64,000 bases of DNA, from positions 188,063 through 252,062 of the forward strand of contig QEOQ01000506.1 in NCBI GenBank assembly GCA_010279815.1, written 5' to 3'. This stretch comes from Brachionus plicatilis (taxonomy: Eukaryota; Rotifera; Eurotatoria; Ploima; Brachionidae). This document shows positions 14,185 through 24,609 of the stretch, in pieces (position 1 is the first letter of the stretch; each line of letters opens with the position of its first letter). A program made the position numbers and the translations under genes. The notes beneath the pieces were generated by a model that was given only the letters and a program-made list of their open reading frames with translations, searched no databases and had not been told where the DNA came from.

Positions 14185-14452
14185 ATTTTTTTTCTCAAGT
14201 AAATAAAATGTAAAATCGATTTTTTCAAGCAAGCTTTAATTAAATATAAATTTTGAAAAACTTACTAAAAGTTTTCGTTCAATCGATTTTGAATTTTAAT
14301 TAACATGAAAAGATTTCTTTATTTTTTTTCCTAACCACGGATTTCCTGTTCGAAATTTGAAAAAATTCGTACCACTGTAACCAATCAACTGAAAATCTTT
14401 TTTTTTTAAATTGCGGATTAATTAAAATACTAATGTCATACAAAAATAAAAA

Positions 14453-14458
14453 TTTATT
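14453..14458 (-). promoter_or_regulatory. Poly(A) signal of TRPV gene B
   Basis: AATAAA on the minus strand about 47 bases past the TAA stop at 14505-14507. Only 269 bases of sequence separate this point from the start codon of paralog A, so gene A's promoter must be compact or overlap. Confidence 0.5.
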
Positions 14459-14504
14459 TATATTTTTTTAATTTTAAAATGCTTATATTAGTTTATTAGC
14501 TTAG

Positions 14505-17500
14505 TTACACATCTATGGCCATCTCTCTGGTGTTAAATACTTGTTTAATGTATTCTCTGAAAATGTGCTTGCTGGCTTTTATTTGATTGCGTTCTTCTTC
14601 CTGTTAAGTAAACATAATAAAAATTTATAAATGTCAGATTAGTAAATTTTCCTCACAGTTTGTTTCCAACGAACAATAAATGCTTTTTCACCGTTTCTCA
14701 ATGTGTGGGCATATTTATTCTGGTATTTTAGTCTTTTTTTTAATGAGACATTTTGTTCAATTGTTAGAACTTGTTTTGTCCACTTAATTCAAAATTTTTG
14801 AGGAATTTGCAACAATAATTTAAAATTTAAATTTTTTTTGTTTAGTCTAAAGCTTCTTCTTCAAAATGTGTTAGACGATACAGTCTTTAAATCACCCAAA
14901 TTTTGTCTCTGTAATAATTTGATGATTTGATGACTTACATGCTATTTGTAGAGACAAATTTCAAAAATTCAAAATTTTATGAGCTTATTTTTTTTAGATG
15001 TAAAAATATCACGGGTCCTCGAATTTAATAATAATATCCACAATTTTTTTTTGATAATAAATCCAGTAATACAATAACAGAGGAAAAAATTATAAAATAA
15101 TTGACTTTTGACATTGTTTTTATAATTTTTTAACAAAAAAAAATCGGTAATTTTTCAATAAATTTGATTATTTCTGTCAAAAATAAAGACTACATTGAAA
15201 TGATTAAGCAAGTTTTTTAATGAGTGTAGGGAGAATTTGATAAAGTTTTGGTCATATAAACGATCAAAGTCTATATTAATAAGTTATTTTGTATTAAAAA
15301 ATGTACTCAAGATTAATTTTTTAATGAAATAAATATAAATTTTTTTCTAATTTATAAAATCCTATTTTTTCTTTTAATTTTATTCTATTTTTATTTTATT
15401 TTTGATAGTTTTTATTAAATTTGTTAAGAAAATTTTTTTAAATCTTCATTTAAGCCTGTCAATTTAATTATAATTTATTTATTTTTTTACTTACTTGTCT
15501 CAACCATTCTCTTTTCAATTCAGTGGTAGTGTTATAAGTTCGGGCCATCATTGCAATAAATAAATTAACTAATAATATAGACACCAAAATTAGGAAAATC
15601 ACGAACAAAATCTTTAAAAAACAATAAAAATGAAAATATTTTGTTTGATTTAAAATTAGCCATACTATTCCAAGTATTTGATATTTGGATTGCATTATAT
15701 CAATATAGATTTCGTCTAAATCATGAAGGTACATTACAAAAAGATCAAAAATAGATATTAAAGGAGTAGTGAATACATGATGATGTGTCGATATTCCAAA
15801 ATTTAGTGCCACATAAAATGCTGAAAACAAATTTATAAAAATAATTGAAAAAAGATTAAATAAAAATTTACATTGAGAAAATCCAATCATGAAAACACCA
15901 AAAATTATGATAAATCTGAAAAAATTAGTTTGCAAACTCTTGTGAATGACGAATATGAAGGTGGATATTAGACGAAAGCCTCTTTGAATCATAAAATTAA
16001 AAATGAAAAGAAAAAATGTATTGATCACAACTACCTGCCTAAATATAGAATATAGACTGACTTGAACAAAGTGGACGTAACTAGCAAAAAATCCTCTCCT
16101 TCAGGTAAACATGAAAATCTCATTGGAATGATTAGTAAAGTACATATAAGTGAAAAGACAAAAAATATTTTAGATGGGTTTAATAGCAACGATTTAATGT
16201 ATGAAGAAAATTTCTGGATATAAAACTCACATCCCATTATAACTATGTAAATGATTGAATAAATTGTAAGTATAATTTCAAATACAATTCGAATCTAAAA
16301 TGAAAAGATTAAATTTAAATTTTTCTTTTTTTTAATAAAAAATTACAAATCGTTTCGAATCATTGGGATTCAGATAAGCACAAGCACATTCTTTTTTAAG
16401 GTTAGAGCTGGTTCGATTAGGAGCTGCACAGTTTAAATTCAAATCTAAATAGTCGAAATATTCGCGTTCCATCCAAATGACAAATATTGAAATGACAAGA
16501 TAAATAATATAAAAAAAAAATTCAAAATAGAACCTTAAAAAATTATCTTAAATTAATAATAAATTGATTAGAAACCATATTTCTCACTTATGCTTAATGT
16601 AAGAACTCCATTTTTTATTTATTAAATCAACTATAAAGCCTTCAAGTAATTCAAGGTGATCATCAGTTTTCTTTAAAAGTTTTTTATAAAAGTGTCAAAT
16701 TTAAGAAATTTTTAACTGTGATGATCCGCTATTCATTGGCTACATCATTTTACGTAAAATAAGGCAAATTTACTTAATTTTAAGGAAAATTATTAAAAAA
16801 TAAAAATATCAAAATTATTAAAGAAAATTGAATGCTTTGAATAAAGAGTGGTAATTTTACAATTTTGCAAGATTTTTGAGAAAAAAAATAAAAAGAAAAA
16901 ATTTAATCATATAAGTATAGGGTAAGAAATCGTTAAAAAATATAATATGTCAAGATTTTTTTTTATTTGAAATTTTTCAATTATACTTTTGTCTAGCAAG
17001 TTTGCCAAATTTTTTTAAAAAAATTTGTTCCAACTGAGACTTGTTCTGTGCTCAAAGAACTCAAGTTCTTCTATTTTAACCATTGGACCAAAGTGCTTCT
17101 TTTAATTTTCAAAAAAAATATGAAATTAATATTTTTATTAAAATTAACAAGTATTGGTGTTGCAAATATAATAAAATAAGAATAATTTTTCATGTACGAA
17201 ATTAGTGATTAGATTCATTTATTTATAATTTATTTCATTTTATGAAATCAAAAAACAAATTTATTAAATCATATTGAACTCTATTTGGATAAAAATTCAG
17301 AAATTTTTGTAAAATTTGTTCTCAAAATTTCGAAAAAAATAAAAAAGTGCATTTAAGATATATTAATTTATAAAAAAGATAATTGATTTTTATTCTGAGG
17401 ATTTTTTTAATAGTAAAACCAGCTATTTTTTAGCTATTTATGCTTAAAGTATTATTGAAAAATGTTAAATAGAAAACAAATCTTGCCATTTTATTATTGT

Positions 17501-20500
17501 AACTATTAATTTAATTTAATTTATTATTAATTAATTATTACTATTAATTTATTTAAAATTTTTGATTTAATTAACAACGTAAAGCTTTTTTAGGGAGCTT
17601 TAAAAATAAAAAATGAAAATTATCATTTAGGAGTCAATATCCTGAAAAAAATTCAATTTTTTACAAGATTTTGTTTTATTGTTTAGAAACTAACAACTAC
17701 AAACTCTCGGAAAAAAAAAAATAAAAAACACGGGCCTGTCCGGTTTTAATTTTTATACTTTTGTGGGCTAACTAGCTTTTTATTAGCCATTTGAATAAAA
17801 GAAGTTGTGAAGCTTGTAATCCTTTATTTTAAAGCAAAACAGTAGTATTTTCCCATAAATACTTGCAAATCAATCAAAAATCACCAGCAAAAATCTTCTT
17901 TTAGCATTTGCTTATAAATATACTTAAGTTTTATATCTCCAAGCCACCAATTAAAGTATTAATAATATAAATAATAACTAGAGAATAATGAATAAGAAGT
18001 GTAATGTTAGCTACGAACTAACCAGTTCATTAAGCCGTTAACAATACTATATATCCCTCTCAGTTCCTTCTAATTTTTTAATTATTATTTGTATGATGTA
18101 TTGTTTAGCAAAATTAATAATGATGTCTATTTGATTCTATGTATATGTTATCAGTTCTCTTATTTCTGTAATTTCCCTTTTATAGCGCAATGTGCTACCT
18201 TAGGCTATCTCCTAGTAGACTGCTTCCGCAAGCTTGCTTGCCGTAGCTTATTATTATTATTACTATTATTATTAAATACTATTAAATTACAAGATTGAAA
18301 TCTAAAGAAAAAACTCTTCTCGATATAAATTGGACTGATCATTAGAAAGCTATTTAAAAACTTCATATCTAAAGAATTATTTGAGAGAAATCAATTTATA
18401 ATAGTAAATAATAAAAGAATAAAATTAGCCTAAATTCAGCTCTTCTTTAATAAAAAATTAACTAATTTAATTCAGCTTTAATAATATTAAATAAATAAAG
18501 TGATTCCATTTGTAAAATTCTTAAAAATTTGACCAAAAAGTGATGTTTAAGTAAAAAAGTTGAAAATATTCTCCAATAAGTTAAGATTACTTGGTTGAAA
18601 ATATTGAATGTGCAAAATAATTTAATTTGTAATAATTTTTCGTAAATTTGTTTTCGAAAAAAAAAATTTAGAAAAAAAGTGAAGATTTTCAATAAATAAT
18701 TTTTCAAAAAAAAAATTTTCTACGCAAATTCTCGATAATTTTCGATTTTGTATTTTACTGGGATAGCGCAATGTACAACCATTGGAGACCTCCTAGTAGA
18801 CTGCCTCCGCAAGCTTGCTTGCTTGTCGTAGCTTATTATTATTACAGTAAAATTTAAAACTATCTTGTACATTGCTTTTCCTCGACTCTTCCTCTCCCTT
18901 CCCTTAACTTTTCCTTTCCTCAACTAGAAGAAAGGAAGAGTCGAAGAACAAAATGCGTACAAGTTAGTTTTAATTAGTAAGTTTTAAACAAAAAAACGTG
19001 ATTGTTTTAACGCGTTAAAACGGGGAAAAACGGACTATGCTCAAATAAAAAAACCGAAAATCTAAATTATTATTTTAGATATTTTTGTCTTGCAAAATTT
19101 TACGTAAAATAAGAATATTTTTTATGCCAATATATTAGCAAAATTTAAAAAGCGAAACATTACTGCAAAATAGGAAATGATAAAATTTTCAAAATTACCC
19201 CATTTGTAATAAGAAACAATGCACTAGTTGTGTCTATTGCACCACTATTAGATATTGTGTCAATAGTTTCCAAAGGATATGAGCCATAACTTATGTCAGC
19301 ATAAGTAAACCAAACATGTCTTAGTTTTTCCAGTATAAATTGAAAAATCTAAAATTAAAAATAAAAGTTGGTTATAAAACTCAAAAAAAATTAACCTCTT
19401 TTCGGGCTAATTTAGCAGCCAAAGTCAATGGTGTAAGTCCTTGACGGTTTTTTATTTTAAGAGAAGTTTTAAAATTAAGCATAAATTTGAACATAGGCTT
19501 TTAAAGTTAAAATTAAAATAGAATTTAAATTTATAGATGTTTTTTAATTCAAACCAAATTATTTTTGATCACAAGCATATGCAAAACAGTATTTCCATTA
19601 AAATCTTGTTTGTTTGGATCAGCTCCAGAGGCTATCAGCAAGCGGACACATTCTTTTTGATTTAAAACAGCTGCGAAGCTTAAAGGATATTCTCCATAAT
19701 AGATATATCCTTCATAATTTGTATTCTCCGGCACCATTAGTACATCATGCAAAATGCTGTGTTCTTGATTATTTTTCTGGTCATCCGGACAAAAAAATTT
19801 TCCACAGCATCTTGCATGTACATCAGCGCCATTAGCTAATAAAAATCTGACCATTGATGGCTCCTCACTAACTATTGCCATATGTAGGGCAGTTTCACCT
19901 GAAAAAAAATGTCATTTTTGAAATGAAATTAAGTAAGATAAAGTGAATTACCGTAATAATCTTCATTTAGATAAAAATCGTTGACCATTTTGGGAAAATG
20001 TTTTATTAGTATTTTAGCCAGCTCATGACAGAGCGTGGTGCCGTTAAGCATGCATAAATGAAGAAGAGATTCACCAACAGCGCCGCATTTGTCTATTTGA
20101 AAGCAAATCTCTTTTACATTGATTTTTCTTTTGCTCTCTAAATAATAAACGAAACCATAATCTGACAAATAAAGATCATGGTTCATTTTCGATTTACCCA
20201 TCAAGCTTGTTATATTTGATAGAGATTTAAAATTTTTTTCACCACGTTTTCTTGAAACAATCTTCTCAATGGGAATCTAAAAATTCTAATAAAATTCGAT
20301 TAATTTTGAAATTATTCAACTTACATGTTCACCCTTTCCTTCATTATACAAATATTTAACTACCTCAGTTTTGATGAAATTGTCCAATTCGGTAAAGTCT
20401 TTTTTTGCAATGGCAATTTTCATCAATCTAACCAATTCACCTCCACCATTAACATTTAGGAGCTTGTAAATATCGGGACCATTTTCACTATCTGCCTGAG

Positions 20501-20540
20501 CTTTTAAGCTGTCATTTACGTCACTGTTAGCATTGCCCAT
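14505..20540 (-). CDS. TRPV-type cation channel, paralog B, 13 coding exons
   Basis: Tandem paralog of the downstream channel, same orientation. Exons: 20540-20325, 20276-19952, 19898-19555, 19497-19396, 19348-19199, 16670-16588, 16533-16347, 16294-16035, 15981-15872, 15820-15666, 15611-15495, 14782-14657, 14600-14505; total 756 residues. Begins [20 protein letters not shown], nearly the same as paralog A. Ankyrin repeats include [30 protein letters not shown] and [14 protein letters not shown]; the membrane part includes FYFEFFFYIIYLVISIF and S6 VNLFIAMMARTYN, then [11 protein letters not shown]. Ten exon lengths equal those of A (216, 344, 102, 150, 83, 187, 260, 110, 117, 126). Exon 2 is fused and 57 bases longer than A's exons 2+3; the pore exon is 9 bases longer. 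Intron 5 (19198-16671) is 2.5 kb and holds repeats. Confidence 0.88.
17757..18043 (-). mobile_element. Solo LTR (or LTR fragment) inside TRPV B intron 5
   Basis: Read on the minus strand it starts TGTTAACGGCTTAATGAACTGG-like at 18043 and runs down to about 17757, matching base after base (with substitutions and small indels) the LTR that begins at 63711 on the plus strand, including the region ATTAATACTTTAATTGGTGGCT. The match continues to the window's right edge, so the LTR may extend further toward 17700. No internal retrotransposon sequence follows, hence solo LTR or truncated copy. Confidence 0.75.
18183..18285 (+). repeat. Dispersed repeat ending in GTAGCTTATTATTATTA, copy 1
   Basis: Starts TAGCGCAATGTGCTACC, passes CTCCTAGTAGACTGCTTCCGC, AAGCTTGCTTGCCGTAGC and ends in a (TTA)n tail. 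A simple-repeat 3' tail is typical of SINEs or 5'-truncated LINEs. Copy 2 lies at 18774; a fragment of the tail end is at 53237. Confidence 0.65.
18774..18846 (+). repeat. Dispersed repeat ending in GTAGCTTATTATTATTA, copy 2
   Basis: Same unit and orientation as the copy at 18183 (TAGCGCAATGT, CCTCCTAGTAGACTGCC, CGCAAGCTTGCTTG). It is bracketed by the 9-base inverted pair ATTTTACTG / CAGTAAAAT, which may be chance. Confidence 0.6.
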
Positions 20541-22049
20541 CGATTATTTTGTGATAAGTTTTAAAATTTTTATTAAAATAAAGAAATAGTATCACTTTTA
20601 GGATAGCAATTTGCTCCGATTTCAAGTATTGATTTAATTTTTTTTTTCAAAATTTTAATAAAGTAAATTTAGTTGATTTAGCTTATGTAAATTTGATTTT
20701 CCTTAAGTATCAATCAGAAATCAAAGACTGGTTATTAGCATGTTTGATGCATTCAAATTTATTTGGAAATATATCTTACATACATTGCATTATAAGATTA
20801 TTAAATATTCTTTCATATTTTTTAAAAGGGTCCACCTAACCAGCACACTCAAAAATCGTGTCAGCGCATCCTTAAAATCTAACAAACACACTTTACTCAA
20901 AAACACCCATAATACTGTTCTCAACGCCTTATTAGTAATTTTTAGTAAATCCAGAGAAATTCATAGAAAACTGTTTAACACACTTTTTATGATGTGTTGT
21001 TCAGACTTTTAATTAATTAATAAAATTTATTAAGAAATCAAATTTTAGTTTTATTATTAATTTTAATTTCAATGTTTCAATTTATATTTGAAAAAACTTT
21101 TTTTTTAGTTGTTTATTTTTTCAAAATTAAGGCTGAAAATTTAGCTGCCATATTTTACATTAAGTTTTATCTTAGTTAAATAATCTTGTAAATCTTTTAG
21201 AAAGCGAATGTAAGTTTTGATTGGAATATAAACATATTTATCCAATAATTTTTTCTTTCAATCGGCAACTTTCCACATCTTGCGTTTAATGAGAGAATGA
21301 GAGAAAACCTGTATTGCAGAAATAATTAATTTCTGTCTTAGATTATTTTTTTTTGTTTAATTTCATTTTTCATTAGTAAATAACCAAAAATAATAAGTTT
21401 ATATCCAAATTAATAGGGGCTGTGAAGTTCATTTCAATTTGATCATTTCAATTCAGAAAAATTTGAATAAATTTTTTACTATATGGAATAATTTAAATAG
21501 AAATACATTCTTTTTTTTTCGTCTCATTTTCAACAAAAATTTTTGCTTCAATTTCGAGCTTATGAAAAAATTCGTAAAAAGTAGAAATTTGCGTTCCTTC
21601 ATTTAAACTATTAACATTTGATTTTGAAAAAGCTTAACCTCCTCTTCCATCTTTATTTAATTCATCAAAATTTAAATTTTTAAATTTAATGAGCAGGGGC
21701 TCAAAGAGTTTTTTAATTGTCAAAAGTATGCTTCGGTCCGATTAGAATATCTTTTGAAAACATATACAAAAAATGTAAAAATCACATACTATCTTGAAGA
21801 GCGAAAAATTCTCTACTAGAAATTAAATTTTTTTCTTCTAAAAAAAATTAGTCTCGAGATTTTTTCAAAAAAAAGCCGAAAATTTACCCATTTTTTTTTG
21901 TTTTTTTGTATCTAGTCTCTGCGGACACCCCTGACTCCAAATGAAATCTACAAATTCTGAAACTAGACAACGTTTTGAACATTGTAGGTTTTAAGATAAG
22001 TCAATGATTTAATAAATCCATATTTGATACCAATAGAGTAGTTGCTTCC
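20541..22049. other. Region upstream of TRPV B, no gene seen
   Basis: AT-rich. It should contain the promoter of paralog B at its left end. A 90-codon frame at 20740-21012 is Lys/Ser/Thr-rich with no recognisable domain and no splice or homology support. Confidence 0.4.
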
Positions 22050-23120
22050 AAATTCCTGGCTGTTAATCTTGACCTATGTGGTATGTTAATGTAATCAGAT
22101 TATGAAAAAATTCTTTCAACTGGTCCAAATGAAGCAGATATTGATAAATTTTGTGCAAGTCATAACTTGGAGTTAAAAAAAAAAAAATTTAAGTCATTGA
22201 CTTGACTTAAAAAAAAAAATTAAAGTCAAGTCATGACTTTAATTTCCTGTTGCTGTTTTCGAAGGTTCCAATATAAGAAGAAAATTTTATACAACTTTTT
22301 TTTAATTACATCTCATTAAAATGAAAAATATTTTACTTTTTTTTTGGAGTCACTAATTGAAAAAGGTAAATTAGCAAATATTAATTTTATTGATGTAATC
22401 GAATATATATGCATTGATGCTGATCGTGTAAGTTCAAATAGTATTAAAAATATGTTAATTAATTCGAAAATTATCATGTACTGGTATCATTTTAAAGCTA
22501 ATGTAATCTTATACAGGTAAAAAATAATTAGCAATTTAATTAATTTGTTTTTTAAAGATTAAAAAAATTCGAAAAAAATTCCGAAATCATGTGGAGATGA
22601 AAAAGTGAATAAAATTATCCATCTCAAGTAAACCAAGAATAAAGAAAGTTTTGAAAAATAAAAAAATGTTTAAATGATTTTGTTAAATATTTTTCAAAAC
22701 AATGGCTCGCTGAGCCATTTTGTAATTGGCAATTGTTACAAACTCCTCCTGGATATGCTATTTCAAATAACCCGATTGAGTCGTACAATAATAAAATCAA
22801 AAGATTCTTTACAGAAAGAAACAAATTCATTTTGTTGCCAGTTTTTGAGATTTTTGTAAAAATCGTAATATTTGAGTCTCGTATTTGAGTCTCGAATATG
22901 TAACACCAATATCTCCTTTTGCTAAACTGTCTATCAAAAAAGAACCAAAAAAATATTTAGAATCAATAGCAAAATTAGAGGAAGAAAAAGAAAATGATAA
23001 AATTTTATTGAAATATAGATAGAGCGATAAATATTTAGTAGAAATAGAACCCAAATTGTTTTTGTCCTGATTGTACTCATTGTAGCAATTTTTGTATTCT
23101 GCAGTTTGAATTCATCTAGT
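22050..23120 (+). pseudogene. Decayed transposase, MULE-like
   Basis: In broken plus-strand frames I read WQLLQTPPGYAISNNPIESY followed by NNKIKRFFTERNKF at about 22725-22835. The shape 'TPPGYA.(T/S)NNP.E.(Y/F)N..IK..(Y/F)T.R' is what I know from the C-terminal half of MULE-type transposases. A Cys-rich tail (CFCPDCTHCSNFC, about 23052-23095) could be a SWIM-like remnant. Upstream frames to about 22050 are interrupted by homopolymers and a hairpin. Not functional. A different transposase class is possible. Confidence 0.4.
22186..22241. repeat. Short fold-back, AAGTCAAGTC type
   Basis: TTAAGTCATTGACTTGACTT, an A tract, then TTAAAGTCAAGTCATGACTT: the two halves are inverted copies. A related motif (AAAGTCAAGTCC...GGACTTTTAATT) occurs at 63608-63640. 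Confidence 0.55.
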
Positions 23121-24609
23121 AGGTAGATGCAATTTAGACTCAATTGGTTTTCCTGGTACTATTTTAAAAAAAAATTCAAAAATAAAATAGTAAAATAGTT
23201 GCTCCTAAAAGACTTTTTAGGAGCGATCTGGTAGAGAACAATTGAAAGAAAGAATCTAGAAAGAAAAAAACTTACTCTGGGTTAATTGGTAATAGCGGTG
23301 AAGGACAAATCAGCATGGATGAGAATTGTGGACGCCTTGCTTCAGTTTTAATGAAAGTAAAAAGAATTAAAAATAAGATTAATCGATTATCCGTTTTTGT
23401 TTTTAATATTTTCATATTTTCTGGTATATGATTTAATGTGATTTTATGGTCAACACCAATAAACAATTCACGATTTTACTTTTGTTCCCATTCATGTATT
23501 TTGTTAAAGCATTCATAAAAAAATGAAAAATTGCTTAAATCAATGTTAAATTTTAATGAAAAAAAAATAAAATTATTAGTGACAAAATAAATTTGAATTA
23601 AAATATTATTTTCAGCTTTTTTCGTCATATTTAAGAAAAAATAAATGACCTTTCCAAGGACTCTTATGATGGTTTTTAGGTTAATAATTATATTGCTAAA
23701 ATTTTATCGATTTTTTTGGTATTCATTCCTAAAATTTTGGAATTTTTAAATTCTTAAATTTACGCTAACAGATGTTAAAATTTGACTACTTTGACTGATT
23801 TTGAAAAGTAATAATATTTAAAGTTTTTAAAAAAGTTCTTAAATAATCTCTTTTTTCAGTTTTTTTTTAGGATAGTAAAATATCAAATTCATCACTCACA
23901 TCATTTTCATCAGTTTGAATATAGAAATATAATAATTAATTTAAAAAAAAACATTTCAGAGAACTAAAAATATTTTTGCATCATTTTGCATAAAAGTAAA
24001 ACTAAAAGTAAAAGTTTTAACTTATTTAATAAATTTCGATTCTTTAAATAAGGAAACCTTGTTGTTTTTAAATTATTATATAAAAACGTTTTGTCAATAA
24101 AACCAATAAGATTTAATTAATTTTCAAATTATTGTCTTTATCAACCTTTTGGCTTAGATTTTTTTAACATCAATTTTTTAACACTACTACTTAATTACAT
24201 AAATTCAAAAATTAAAGACTTCTTTTTAATTGTTTTGAAAATTGCTTGTTCAGACTAGTTAGTTATATTTTATGATCTAAATTCTTTTTTTTTTAAACTA
24301 AATGAAACAATGAGTTAGTGATTTAAAAAACAATTTAAATAGACATAGCTTTTTTAAAATACCAAAATACCTCGATTAGGCATTTTTTTTGTTATACTCA
24401 CATTTTTAGCAACATCTAAAATCAAACGCTTGAATAAATCAAGCCAAAAATTGCTTTCTAATCGAAGATTCAAATAAAGCAATTCCTCACATAATAACTT
24501 CACAAGTTTAATTAAAATATCAGTATTTAATTATGTAACCGAATAAAAAATGGATACATTTTATTTTAAATTAAGTTGAAATTTTGAAAATTATCGACTA
24601 GACTTAAAA
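23121..24609. other. AT-rich spacer before the ABCG gene
   Basis: No gene recognised. A minus-strand frame at 23272-23466 has a hydrophobic stretch but no family resemblance. The promoter of the ABCG gene should lie at the right end. Confidence 0.4.

Noticed and set aside
20740..21012. 90-codon plus-strand frame
   Set aside because: Unrecognised, low-complexity Lys/Ser/Thr/Leu content; no neighbouring coding signal.
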